64,000 nt of DNA from Antedon mediterranea (Eukaryota; Echinodermata; Crinoidea; Comatulida; Antedonidae). Position numbers and translations under genes: made by a program. Under the pieces are notes generated by a model. That model saw only the letters and a list, made by a program, of their open reading frames with translations. It had not been told where the DNA came from and searched no databases. The stretch covers positions 8,928,001-8,992,000 of the forward strand of contig NC_092672.1 of the NCBI RefSeq assembly GCF_964355755.1, written 5' to 3'. Positions 34,262 through 46,900 of this stretch are shown here, piece by piece. Position 1 is the first letter of the stretch. Every line of letters begins with the position of its first letter.

Positions 34262-36068
34262 GTAGTTGGGGAGCCAGAAAGGGGTTACCTGCACCCTCTA
34301 GCAAACTATGCCAACAATGTTTTTTTGCTTCCTTATATCAAAACAATTTTTTGCTGTTGGCCGAAAAAAAATTGGGATGCTTGGTCAGTACAGGGGCCAA
34401 AATATCAATAATATGATTAGTTAACTTGGTAACTACTGGGTGTATTGGAATATTTGTTGTGCAAAACTACTCAGAAGACCCATATTTTTATTCACTCTAA
34501 TGGGAAACTTTTGCCAAAAGTGGACAGAAACCCCTTTTCTGACCACTGGTCAAGAACTTGGCCATATGAATATCTCAGCAACAACTGGTCAGAAAGTGAT
34601 AATTGTGGTCTTAAATTACTCGCAATGTATATATTTATATTTGTTCTAATATAATAGAAATCATAAAACTGTCAATAAACCCCTAATTTTGACCTTTGAT
34701 ATATAGCCGGCACAAACATTTTGGGTTAGGACACCCTTTTCATATCTCAGAAATTGTTGGGTGGATATGGTCATAGTTGGTGTCACAATACTCAGAAGAT
34801 ACATATTTCTACTTACTTTAATGGACAACTTTTGCCAAAAATTACCGTGAAACTTTACTTTTGACCATTGGTCAAGAAAATGGCCATATCAATATCTCAG
34901 CAACCACTAGTCAGAAAGTTATAATTTTCGTCTCAAATTATTCGCAATATATATATTTATATTTGCTCTAATACAACAGAAATACACAAAATGTTAAGAA
35001 ACACCTTATTTTGACATTTAACCTATAGCTGGTACAAACATTTTTGCGTGGAGCACACTTATATTTTTAATAACTAGCGAATATTGTCTTAATATCAACA
35101 TATCAGTGATTGTTGAGTATGGTACCGTAAATCTTCTAATTGTAACCCTGGGTTATTATTCTTCTGTTTTTTAGGGTGGGTTACTATTAGAAGTGGGGTA
35201 ACTATTAGAGTAGTGGGTTGCTATTACTAATCTTAAATTAGGCACCTGAAAATAGTAACCCACCCCCCAACTTTTCCGGTCAGCAACTAATAGCAAAATA
35301 ATAAAACAGTACGAATTAACAAATTAGGTTGAACTCCAACTTATTTTATAAACTCAAAAACACTCAATCCTCGCCCCCACTCCCGAGATCAACATGCATT
35401 ATCTCCTTATTTTCTAAATACGACTGCATCATAAGTTTTTGTGATTCTAATAGTAACCCCCATTATGGTTACTATTACTAGAGTAGTGGGTTACTAATCT
35501 TAAATTATTAGAGTGTGGGTTACTATTACAGGATTTACAGTATATATACTATGGACACTTTGTATCGGAAGTCATAAGTAGATACATACTTCATTCTAAT
35601 GAATAACGTCACAGTTAAATCACCAAGATAATTATTAATATTTAGTATTATAATTACGATCTAAACTAATCACTGTTTAACAATGGTTAACTCCGGTAAA
35701 TGCTATACAGTATACTGTTACATATTTTAAAACCATAGTTGAACAATAACAACAAATCAAAGTAACTGTAGTATGACTATATATTATGTTATAAAGAAAA
35801 TTGTTTATTTACTCGTCCTCCTTTTTGTTGAAATCACTAACTTATAATAATTTACATTGTACAGTTAACCTTAAACGTCATACTACTCGGTATATGTGAT
35901 TTGAATTAAAACTAAACATTAATAATTTAACAATTCTAAAGAACTTAGGTTTGTTTTGTTCAGATATTCCAAAAATTGATTTGTATTGATATAGGCCTAA
36001 GGAAGCAAAAAACATTAACAACATAGTTTACTAGAGGGTGCAGATGAACCCTTTCTGGCTCCCCAACT
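34262..36068. mobile_element. Inverted-terminal-repeat element with internal diverged tandem units
   Basis: The left end (ggggagccagaaaggggtta ... ctgcaccctctag) is the reverse complement of the right end (ctagagggtgcagatgaacc ... tttctggctcccc) over about 70 bp. 34460-35050 holds two diverged units of about 310 bp, each with 'ctcagaaga', 'taatggacaacttttgccaa', 'tggtcaag', 'atatctcagcaac' and 'cgcaatatatat'. These resemble units in the 36.7-40.4 kb region. A smaller element (35123-35543) is nested inside. Confidence 0.7.
35123..35543. mobile_element. Nested MITE rich in GGGTTACTATTA
   Basis: The left end taccgtaaatcttctaattg and the right end tattacaggatttacagta are inverted repeats. The interior repeats gggttactattagaag and its complement (aatagtaacccaccc). 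No ORF. Confidence 0.7.
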
Positions 36069-36710
36069 AGTGGGGCATTTCGTATTTAAAAGAACACTGA
36101 AAATGTTACCATTACCATACATATGGTTATGCTGACTGAACCAACCACTGTTCAAGTTGAATAAGCCATTATTTTCCAATGCTCCTCGATATGAGAAAGG
36201 GCACATCATTCAATGTTTTGAAATGTACGTAAAAGAAATTAAAGTAATAAAAGTAAATCGGTTAATTACGTTAAAACAGCTCATCAAAACGTTGTTGTCA
36301 ATTCCCATATAACAACAATTTAATATTCATGAATCTACCAAAAATCAAGTAAAATGGCAATAATGAAAAGAGGATATTAAGGTGTGTCATGTTATGAGTA
36401 ACAAAACTGTTAATGTTACTACTCATCTAATCGCGTCCAGATGACGATTTTAAATAAAAAAAAACTTTGAGAACCGCAAAGTTTGGTGGACCAAGGTCTG
36501 GATAAAAAATATATTCTTCAGTTGTGGTTCGCGATATGGCAAGTATGGTAGTCTCGTTATTATATTGTGCACCCTCCGAAAATGTCCATACTTTCAATTA
36601 GTAGGTTGATATACCCCAGTTTAAAGGCCCTTTAAAGAAAGACGATACTCAGCAATATACCGTAGGACAAATACCCTGAATGTAACAATCAAATAAACAC
36701 AAGTACTCCA

Positions 36711-39605
36711 TTAATACTCTAGTAGCTCAACTTTCGTATGCACTATGAGGTCCAGAGAATTTAACTTCAGAAATTGGTTTAGGATGGTCAAACAATTATT
36801 ATTGGCTTGGTTACACATTTTGAAAATGTGGCGAAAGGTCAAAAGGTCAGGGTGAAAGGTTATCAAACTAAACACCAATAAGTCCTTAAATCTCGACAAC
36901 CACTGGTCACAGCGAGGTAATTTTGGTCTCAAATTGATCAGAAGGTATACATTTATATTCAGTCTAATGGGACATTTTAGTCGAAAATGACCGGAAATGC
37001 CATTTCTGACCTTTGACTCACACCCCAGGGCATGTATGTATCTCCGTAACTACTGATTGTAGACACTTGAATTTGGTCTTAAATTGTTTGAAATAAACAT
37101 TTTGTTATTTGTTGCACATTTTTAAAAATGTTACAAAAGGTCAAAGGGTCAGGGTCAAGGGTTATATGAACAAATATAAATAGATACTTGTATCTCGGCA
37201 CCCACTCGTCGCAAAGTCAATTTTAGTCTCAAAATGTTCAGAAGGCATGCTTTCATATTCAATCTAATGGGACATTTTAGTCAAATCTAGTCAGAAATGC
37301 CATTTCTGACCTTTGACCCACATATCATGGCATCTTCATATCTCTGTAAGTACTGGTCGTAGAAACTTAAATTTGGTATCAAATTGTTCGAAATATACAT
37401 ATTTACATTCATTGTAATAGAACATGTGGTTAAAAGTTGAACAGAAATACTATTACTAATGTTTCAAACAAAAAACAAATCTCTACATAACTTATCCAGT
37501 AATGTTATGCAATAACTGATACTTTAAATTGTTTCAATTTCAAGTACTAGTTATTGCTGTCCCCAAGAACATTTTGATAGAAACGTCAAGCTCAACGGTT
37601 CTTTTCGGAATGCTAGAAGTAACTTGCCATGTGTATCCGATTAAACGCCCCGGGCATTTATTGTTCAAAAGGGTTTTTAGGGGGAGGGGAGGCATCTTTA
37701 TTTGGAGTATATGGTAACATGTATAATCAAATAAATACCACCTAGATGTAAAAAAAAATACAGCACATTTAATATCAAAAAGTGAAAAAAATGCTTGGTA
37801 AATTATAGATTATGGTAGTTAATGTAATGTGTTGTGATACAATTATTGTGTAAATGCATGTGGCGGGCGTATTCCACATGATCTATTGGAGGGAATGGTG
37901 GCGTTTATTTGAAATTCAAAGCGGGTGTTAATTCGAATAAATACTCGAGCTCTACAGTTAAGAATGCTAGAAGTAACTTACCATAGTTACCCGAATAAAC
38001 GGTCCGGGCATTTATTTATTCAGGGAAGGCGTTTATTTTGTTTGGGTGTAATAATGGTAACATGTATAATCAAATAAATACACCCCAGATCTAAAAAAAA
38101 ATAAATTAATATAATAAGAATAATAACTGGATTAAACCTCATTCTATCCTGGTGCAAGTACAATCATGTAATAAAAGGTATCAGAGACAACTATAATAGA
38201 CCAATTCATTGTCATTATTCCGTAACACTGTTGCATAATATTTTTAAATGTTACCGACAAAACTTATACCGGTACATTATATGTATAAGTTTTTTCGGTG
38301 TATATTATACACGTCTGTTCCCAGTGTAAATAATAAAACAATATATGTTTCTGGAGATTTATTATCAATACCACTAGAAACTTTGACATGTTTTAGGTAC
38401 TGAATGCATAGACAATAAAATCATACTACAACACTGTTCGACAGTACACAAGGGTGTTTTCAGGAAAGCTGGACATATTGTACAATAGTAATGAAACTAT
38501 GTATTGGCATTTAAAAATATGCATTTTATCATTTTTTGATATTAATTGTGCTGTATTTGTTTTACATCTAGGTAGTATTTATTTGATTATGCTACCATAT
38601 TATACTCCAAATAAAGATGCCTCCACTCCCCCTAAAAACCCTTTTGAACAATAAATGCCTGGGGTGTTTAATCGGATACACATGGCAAGTTACTTCTAGC
38701 ATTCTGAAAGAACTGTTGAGCTTGACGTTTATATCAAAATTGTTCTCGTGGACAGCAATAACTAGTACTTGAAATTGAAACAATTTAAAGTATCAGTTAT
38801 TGCATAACATTACTGTCTAAGGATAAGTTGTGTAGAGATATGTTTTTTGTTTTAAACATTAGTAATAGTATTTTCTGTTCATCTTTTAACCACATTTTCT
38901 ATTACAATACAATGAATGTAAATATGTATATTTCGAACAATTTGATACCAAATTTAAGTTTCTTCGACCAGTACTAATTACAGAGATATGAAGATGCCCT
39001 GGTATGTGGGTCAAAGGTCAGAAATGGCATTTCTGATAATTTTTTACTAAAATGCCCCATTAGACGGAATATAAATGCATGCCTTCTGAACATTTACTTG
39101 CTGCGACCAGTGTTTGCCGAGATACAAGTACCTTTATTTATTTGTTCATATAACCCTTGACCCTGAATCTTTGACCTTTGTAACATTTTTCAAAATGTGT
39201 AACAAATAACAAAATATATATTTCGAACAATTTAAAACCAAATTCAAGTGTCTACAACCAGTAGTTACGGAGATAAATACATACCCTGGGTTGTGGGTCA
39301 AAGGTCAGAAATGTCATTTCCGGTCATTTTTAACTAAAATGTCCCATTAGACTGAATATAAATGTATACCTTCTGATCAATTTGAGACCAAAATTACTTC
39401 GCTGTGACCAGTGGTTGTTGAGATTTAAGGACATATTGGTGTTTGGTCTTATGATCTTTCACCCTGACCTTTGACCTTTCGCCACATTTTCAAAATGTGT
39501 AACCAAGCCAAAAATGACTGTTTGACCACCCTCAACCAATTTCTGAAGTCAAATTCTCTGGACCTCAAAGTGCATACGAAAGTTGATCTAGCTACTAGAG
39601 TATAA
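36711..39605. repeat. About 2.9-kb imperfect palindrome (two about 1-kb arms)
   Basis: Left arm about 36711-37740; right arm about 38560-39605 in reverse complement. Landmarks: ctcaactttcgtatgcacta (left) against tgcatacgaaagttgatc (right); 'aattggtttaggatggtcaaaca' region against 'gtttgaccaccctcaaccaatt' region; atttcaagtactagttattg against caataactagtacttgaaat. Arms differ by substitutions and small indels. The 820-bp centre (37740-38560) contains more aataaacg-type repeat and AT-rich sequence. Matching open frames at 37529-37717 (+) and 38592-38783 (-) are only the mirrored arms. Confidence 0.9.
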
Positions 39606-40480
39606 ATGAAATTGGGTATTTTTTGTCTATACACATTTCTCTCATTTGCGTTACTCTAATACGCCTAGTAGTACTCACTACAAATAGGACAATCTATTCA
39701 ACTTCATTCAGTATACTTCGTTCAATTGCACATGAAAGTAGCCATCTTCGACAAGTGCTCAAAAGTGGGTTGCAAAATAAAACAAATTTAGAGTTTTATA
39801 TATGTCACAGGTCAATAACTGTACTTCCTCACATTTTTTAAACAAATCTTCTATTAAGCAGAATAGTAACATATATATTGTGAACAATCTGACACCAAAA
39901 TGAACTATCCTGGTCCAAGTCAACCCAATAATGAGATATGGTAATTTGCCTGAAAAACAGGTCAAAGGTCAAATATAATATTTCTGGTCATTATTTGAGA
40001 AAAAAATTCATTATAGTAAATAGAAATGTTTATGTTCTGAACATTTTGACACCTAATAATTCAACTCTCTATGACAAGTAGTTTTATGGATATCAAAAGA
40101 TATTAACCTGAATGCAGTTTGAAATTGCACCATAAAGGTCAAAGGTTAAACATGGTACTTCCTGTAATTTTTTTCAGAAATACTTAGAGTAAATATAATT
40201 GTTTATGTTTTGAACAATTTGACACCAAAATAAACTGTCTGTAACAACCATTTACTGAGATATGGCAATGCCTTAAAATATGGGTCAAAGGTTAATGCTG
40301 GAACTTCCGGTCATTTTTCAAAATTTCAAAATTACTTTATTAGAGTAGTTAGAAATGTTTATGTTCTGAACATTTTGAGCTAAAAATCAATTCTCTATGC
40401 CCAGTAGTTTCAGAGATTGAGTGTTTAAGCGAAAATGTTCACCATTTTAAATTATGCAAATTAAGTGACCCAAGGGGTCA
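39606..40480. repeat. Further diverged units of the palindrome repeat
   Basis: Continues the right-arm motif series: '(gg)gtcaaaggt(c/t)a', 'ttctgaacattttgacacc' and 'agttt(t/c)(a)(t)gagat' recur at about 170-bp intervals, in the same orientation as 38.8-39.6 kb but outside the mirrored part. No gene seen. Confidence 0.65.
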
Positions 40481-40609
40481 TTTTGCTTGATGCCCATCAA
40501 AATGAATTCGTATATGATGGGCAACATCAATTTGTTCAATCAATTTTCTATCAAACTCATCACGATCCTCATTCGTTTCACGGTATACACTGATACTGTA
40601 TATATAATG

Positions 40610-41800
40610 TTATACCGTTATATAAGGGGTCTCTTTCTCGAAAACAGAGACCCCCACCAAAACGTATCAATATTACGTTATATAGGGGGTCTCTGTTTTC
40701 GAGAAAAACTCGAAAACAGAGACCCCCACTAAAACGTCTCATTAAATTGGGGGTTTCTTTTTTCGAGATTTCCCGAGACCCCCTAATATAATCCCTGTTT
40801 ATTAAGAGTGTTGCAAATACCCACCAACGAGCTTGGTCATAAATTATTAAAACCCAACTTTTATCGCAAAAAACCGTGAATTTATGTTTATTTATTTATC
40901 AATTTATTTTTTTTTTTAATTCATTTCTTTTTTAAGGCTCGCCCAACACAATATATTTGTCTTTATCCTCCAGTCTGCCTCAAAGTCTGACCTCATATCA
41001 TTTTTTTTATTGCATTGTACGTTATTATCTTTTATGCTTGTAAATAAATGTTACGAAACTAGTGTCAGCTTTTGAAATAATCTCCCGCTTTTTAGCTTCT
41101 AAAAGGCACCGCATGCATTTATACATCTTACTTCTAGGACGTCGACTTTGTATTCCAAAATGACAGTCTTTTTACACGCGTTCAAGAATTCATCAATCTC
41201 TTCTTATCGTTGCGGCATGTTCTTTGATCGGCATATCAGTTACCGTTTATTACTGATACGTCATTCTGTGATTTTGAGACGTTTTAGTGGGGACCCCCTA
41301 TATAACGTTATATTGACTTAATATTGAGACGTTTTAGTGGGGGTCTCTGTTTTCGAGAAAAAGTCGAAAACAGAGACCCCCTATATAACGTAATATTGAG
41401 ACGTTTTAGTGGGGTCTCTGTTCTCGAGAACTCGAAAACAGAGACCCCCTATATTACGTAATATTGAGACGTTTTAGTGGGGGCCCGATCTCTGTTTTCA
41501 AGTTTTTCTCGAAAACAGAGACCCCTTATATAACGTAATATTGACTTAATATTGAGACATTTTAGTGGGGTCTCTGTTTTCGAGAAAAACTCGAAAACAG
41601 AGACCCCCTATATTACGTAATATTGAGACGTTTTAGTGGGGGTCTCTGTTTTCGAGAACTCAAAAACAGAGACCCCCTATATTACGTAATATTGAGACGT
41701 TTTAGTGGGGGTCTCTGTTTTTTAGTTTTTCTCGAAAACAGAGACCCTGGGTCTCGGGTCTCTGGTCTCTGTTTTCGAGGTCTCTGTTTTCGAGACACCC
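40610..41800. repeat. Array of ggtctctgttttcgag hairpins
   Basis: Perfect or near-perfect hairpins gggtctctgttttcgag / ctcgaaaacagagaccc with short loops. They are separated by a constant spacer of about 40 bp: tatataacgtaatattga then gacgttttagtggg. About three units lie at 40610-40790 and about seven at 41270-41800; those at 40610-40790 have the spacer in the opposite orientation. The middle 480 bp (40800-41270) is single-copy here. Short frames crossing it just translate the repeat. Confidence 0.95.
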
Positions 41801-42069
41801 TATTAAAAAGTGGCCAGTTTTGTAAAATGCATGGCCACGGGGGAAAATGATTACACGGTTAAAGTTGTAATCTTTAAAAAAATCAAAAACACAACTTAAA
41901 ACACAATTATATTCTATAGAAAATAAAACGAGTTAATGAATATGTATGATATGGGTTTGCAGACAACTTTTTTAGCCAATCAATGGGCTGCGCGCTTTTT
42001 GTAACACACACGCGCACCCTTCTCGTGCGCGCGAGTATTGACACGCCATTTTTATTGCAAAGAGTCGAG

Positions 42070-42360
42070 TGTGTAGCTATTAGGAGGCCTAGCCTACAGG
42101 TAGTTATACCGCCCGAGGTGGTCAGGCTCTAGGCCTAGCTAGCCTCCTAGCTAGGCCTAGCCTAGCTAGGTAGGGCTAGGCCTAGCTTAGCCTAGGCCTA
42201 TTTATATAGGCTAGCTAGTCTAGGGATAGGCTACTAGTACTACTAGGCAGTACTAGGGTAGTCTACACAACAGTAATATTTTAACTCAATATGAATATGA
42301 TTATGAACTGTTACTTTAGGCCTACATCAAACCAGCCTTTAGTTAGGCCTAGGCCTAGGG
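42070..42360. repeat. AGGCCTAG-rich tract
   Basis: Dense runs of ctaggcctagcctagctagg and permutations, the strongest such tract in the window. No gene. Confidence 0.85.
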
Positions 42361-42659
42361 CCTACTACTGTACTATGTGTGTTTTTTTTTCTTTTCAGAA
42401 CCTTTGTATAGAAAGTTTCCGAATAACATGCAACATTATGCAGTGCTGAAATACGTCGTTCGTTGGATAATACACTTGCAATACCAAACCTGCCCGTGGT
42501 TCGGTAGGAAAATAAATATTAGCGAAAATAATAATTAGAAAGGACATGGTTAACTGAAGATTCTATCGGAGCGATTTTTAGGCCTACAATGTGTTATATT
42601 ATAAGTATACTTGTTAAATAAAAGTTGTATAAAAGAGTCTATTTTGTAAAATTACGTAA

Positions 42660-43330
42660 TATTTCGAAATTCTATGTGATTGTATAGAGATATCTTATAA
42701 AAATATCGATAAGGGTTGTATAGATTTTTATAGAATTTCTAAAGAGTTTTTATAGACTTTTAGAAACTCATATAAGAAATTATATAAAAATTCTATAAAC
42801 TCTTTAGAAATTCTAGAGATATTTCTAAAGATATATCTATAAAATTTATATAAACCTCTATACACAATCTATAACAACAGCTCTATTGAAAAGTCTATCG
42901 GAATTTTATAGAATATATAGAAGATATAGTAGGCCTAACTATTTAGAAAAAGCTTTAGAAACTCCTCTATAAGAAACTTCTAAAGAAACTCTAAAGAAAT
43001 TCTAAAGATATATCTATAAAATTTATATAAACCTCTATACACAATCTATAACAGCTCTATTGAAAAGTCTATCGGAATCGTTTAGAATATGTAATAGAAG
43101 ATAACTGTACTGTATAGATAAATCTTTAGAAATTCTATACGAAACTTTGTAAAGAAATTCTAAAGAAACTCTAAAGATATTCTAAAGAATTTCTAAAGCT
43201 ATTTCTTAAGCTATTTCTAAAATTATTTCTAAAGTTGTTTCTATACAAAATCTAATAGTAAAATATATAGAATTTGTATATAATTTCTATAGAATTTTTT
43301 TATAGAAATTCTATAGATTTTTTTCTTACG
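42660..43330. repeat. Expanded degenerate TTCTATAGAA / TTCTAAAGAA tract
   Basis: About 670 bp made almost entirely of palindromic decamers (ttctatagaa, ttctaaagaa, ttctataaaa). It contains two about 90-bp direct copies of the 'gatatatctataaaatttat' block (about 42829 and 43008). Its right end (tctatagatttttttcttacgg) abuts segmental duplication copy 2. The reverse complement of that end appears at 33356-33400, abutting copy 1. Confidence 0.8.
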
Positions 43331-43333
43331 GAA

Positions 43334-43846
43334 GTTACTGCAGGGGAAAACTTATTTATTATAGAGATAAAAGAAACAATGTAGTCGTATAAATAAGAAT
43401 GAACAATCAATCCGTAATTAAAAAACGGTTTTCAATCAATTAGGCTAGTATTCATAAACCTACTCGACGGTGCATGAATCCCATCAAATCTGTATAGCCC
43501 AGCCGACACAAAATGATGATGGAATATTCGGATTTAAAGCAAAATCATGTGTAATTCCCCTACTAAGCTCTAAATAGACATAATAATAATAATTTATTTG
43601 AAAGCTACACATTTGAAACGGTGGCAAACTTGAATGCGTCCAGAATAAGTAAACTAAAAGTTATAACAATGATTTAACAATAGGCATATTTACAAGGAGT
43701 TTGTTTCAATGAGTTTCAAACCGTCCTAGTTTCAGCCGGACAAGTAGCGCCTAATTCGTTGTATCAGATTACCCGGAAATGAGGATGGGTTGCTTCCGCT
43801 GCTTCCTTTCAAAATATACGTATTCTAATTAGTATAGGATGTGTAT
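43334..43846 (+). repeat. Segmental duplication, copy 2, just upstream of NXPE-A
   Basis: Uninterrupted counterpart of 31693-33355. It starts gttactgcaggggaaaac and ends agtataggatgtgtat. It ends about 28 bp before the splice acceptor of the first NXPE-A exon read here, so it probably contains that gene's upstream intron or promoter DNA. Confidence 0.9.
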
Positions 43847-43905
43847 TAATTAACGTTTATTTTCTTATTACAGATGGTACAACTTGAGTTGTTTGTTGCA
43901 TCAAA

Positions 43906-46900
43906 ATGCTTTCAAAATTAAAGATATTCATTGTGGCATGTATTATCTGTTCACTCGTTGTAATTGTAAGTATGATAGATAATAATATTGATTTATATTT
44001 GTTATCCCTAATAATACGATTATATTATTACGGACTTCCAAAGTCACGTGCGTTTACTTTACTTTACTCGTAAACATAAATGCACTTACATTGAATAGAA
44101 TTGCAAGTAAGTTGAATGAAATTGCAATTAAGTTGAATGGAATTGCCCTTAAGTTGAATGGAATTACACTTAAGTTGACACTTGACCGACGTTTCAGAAG
44201 TGGCAAATCCAGAAAATTATCAATTATTTTATTTTATTCATTTTTGTGTATAGGCCTGAGCCTAGTCTAAGAAACTTCAGTTGACCTGATAAGAAATCAT
44301 TATTATAACGAATTTATTTATAAATCTAACAATATTATGTGGCGTAAAACGAAACATAGGTCGGGGAAAGCACAGTTAAGAAATTTCAAACACTAATAAT
44401 ATGTAAATTAGAATAAAAAGTCATGTATTTTGTCAAAATTATGTTTATCAAGCTGTTTATGCTTTTTTTTTTTGGAAATAGCAATTGTTGAGGGCAGCAC
44501 AACAGAAAGAAAATCAGTAGACCATTTACCACACAGTGGTCCGTTCCTACCTCCCCTACGTAACTGTTCTATCGAGGATGGTTTAATATGATATACTTTC
44601 TTCCTATCACTGGAGTGTAACCTGCAAAGTAGTAGCCTATGGTGTATTCATATTTGCCATTAACATTCGGTTAAAGACCAGAATTAAAGTAATCTTGACA
44701 TGATAGAGTTTAAATTACTTTACATACATTAAGAACATCAATGCTAATAATAATTATCCAAGAAATAAAAAATGTTCAATAAGTCATTAAACTGAAGAAT
44801 TAGATTTAGTTGACATTAACATTCACTACAGTGGTAATATTTCACCCTAGGCAAGTTACCTAATAACTGACCAATCAGATAAGGCCAATATTATGACAAG
44901 ACAGAATAGGCACACCTGATTTGATGCTTAGTTTTCTTTATATATTCAGGCAAAAATAAAGCTGTCTCCTTATGACCAACCGCATGGAATCAGGCAAAAC
45001 ATTAAAACACAGGTAAGTCATTCATCTATAGATTGCTTTATGATAACAACGTACTGACTGTATACACGAATAACTCCTATTTATTTGAACTTACACCTTT
45101 TTATCGACAGCACTCAATGATAATTGATGCATTTGTGTAAACAATACCAAAATAATCAATACAGTAGGCCTAATGACACACTTATTTATAAAATATACAC
45201 ACGCATAGTGTAATTGTGGAAACATTCCAGTATAGGCCGTTGTCAATCAGATATTCTAGTAGATCTTCAGAACACATTTGAAACGAAATTCATTTTTTTT
45301 TTTTTTTTTGTCTTGTGTGGGAGAAATTTATTTATATAATATAACATAATAACAGGATTTTTATAGCGCACATACCACTCAAGAGTGCTGAAGGCGCATT
45401 TAAAAAAAAATAAATAAAAAACAAATCATACAAATGCCTGACAAATAAAATGCAATTTCTACATTGCAATCAAAAGGTTTAGTTGTGTTAAGAAGTAGTT
45501 TAGGCCAGCGATATAATTTCATTTTTAATAAACGGCAAAAATATTTACTTTGTGAAATATCATGTAAAATTTGTATTGGTATCCAAACAAGTTAACCATT
45601 ACGTGGCGTGTTCATGATGTATCTAGCCATCGGTAATTGTAGTTTTTCCTATCATCTATATCAGATTTATTTATGGTCGTACACCATACACCAGATCCAT
45701 AATTGACTGAAGGAAGCCAAAGTAAACTCTATTGAAGTTATCAACATTTTCTATAAAAGACCTATAGGCAATTCAACCAAACATATTACCTTTCTTACAA
45801 CACTTTCAAATTGAATATAAGCTTTAGGGCCCAAATACACACAATAGTGTCTTGAGAAAATTAACAAAAAAACATCATATTTATTGTTTGCATTCTTGAC
45901 AACTTATGTATTCATATCTAACTCCCTAGTTTGATGTATTATGTATTCATATTTAACTCCCTAGTTTGATGTATTATGTATTCATATCTAACTCCCTAGT
46001 TTGATGTATTATGTATTCATATCTAACTCCCTAGTTTGATGTATTATGTATTCATATCTAACTCCCTAGTTTGATGTATTATGTATTCATATCTAACTCC
46101 CTAGTTTGATGTATTTACTGAATTCTTTCAGCGCCCTGTCCTCTCTTGGTTGGCTATACTTAAATTCTCCCAAATCCTTAAAAGAGAGAAAATTAGCTAA
46201 GATACGTCAGTAATTAACTAATGTCGAATTTTGTCAGTTTATTTCAGATTCCTTTAACAGTTGCTCTATATCAGAAAATAATTCGATGATCGATATAAAT
46301 AGATCATTTATATATTTGAAGAATCCAGACAGACCTGTTAAAGTTGGTGATTTCTTCAGTGTAATAATCCAGGCACGTGATCTGTATAGTCAATGTACAA
46401 GTGGATATGATTTTTTCTTTGCAACAATGAATTCTAAGGAAAACCACAACACAGGAAAGATAACCGATTTAAAAAACGGTACATATGAGGTGTTGTTCTT
46501 CGCCGGTTGGCCTGGTGTCATCAACATTTCTATTGTTCTTGTCCATCCATCAGAGGCGGTATATTTCATTGAACAGGAAATATGGCCTTTGGAAAAAAGG
46601 TTGGCGTGGAAAGGATATTTTGAACAAAATAAATCAGAAACACAATTTTGCAGTATTAGTAAAAAAGCATTACTTGGCGTTGATAAATGCCAATACAGCC
46701 ATCCATTAGCTATGGGAGAAACTGTATTCTTTTGTGATAAACCTATGAAATCGTCATGCGATAGGTTGAGTTGGCTGCAGACGAACTCTCCTTATATTGG
46801 TAGCGTGTTTTCCAAGTTGTATTCATCTCATCAACAACTATTTTCTAAGTATGACCATATTTGTTTTAATTGAAAACATTTCAAAATATTATTCAATTTA

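Noticed and set aside
37529-38783. Two similar about 62-codon proteins on opposite strands (FQVLVIAV ... GGIFIWS)
   Set aside because: They are the mirrored arms of the large palindrome. Frames are short and the similarity is at DNA level.
40610-41800. CRISPR-like array of regularly spaced palindromic repeats
   Set aside because: The spacers are identical rather than unique, there are no cas genes, and the DNA is animal nuclear. It is a hairpin repeat array.
46485-46709. Second frame (MRCCSSPVGLV...) recurring in all NXPE exon 3 copies
   Set aside because: It is an out-of-frame shadow of the conserved neurexophilin-like exon and recurs only because the DNA is conserved.
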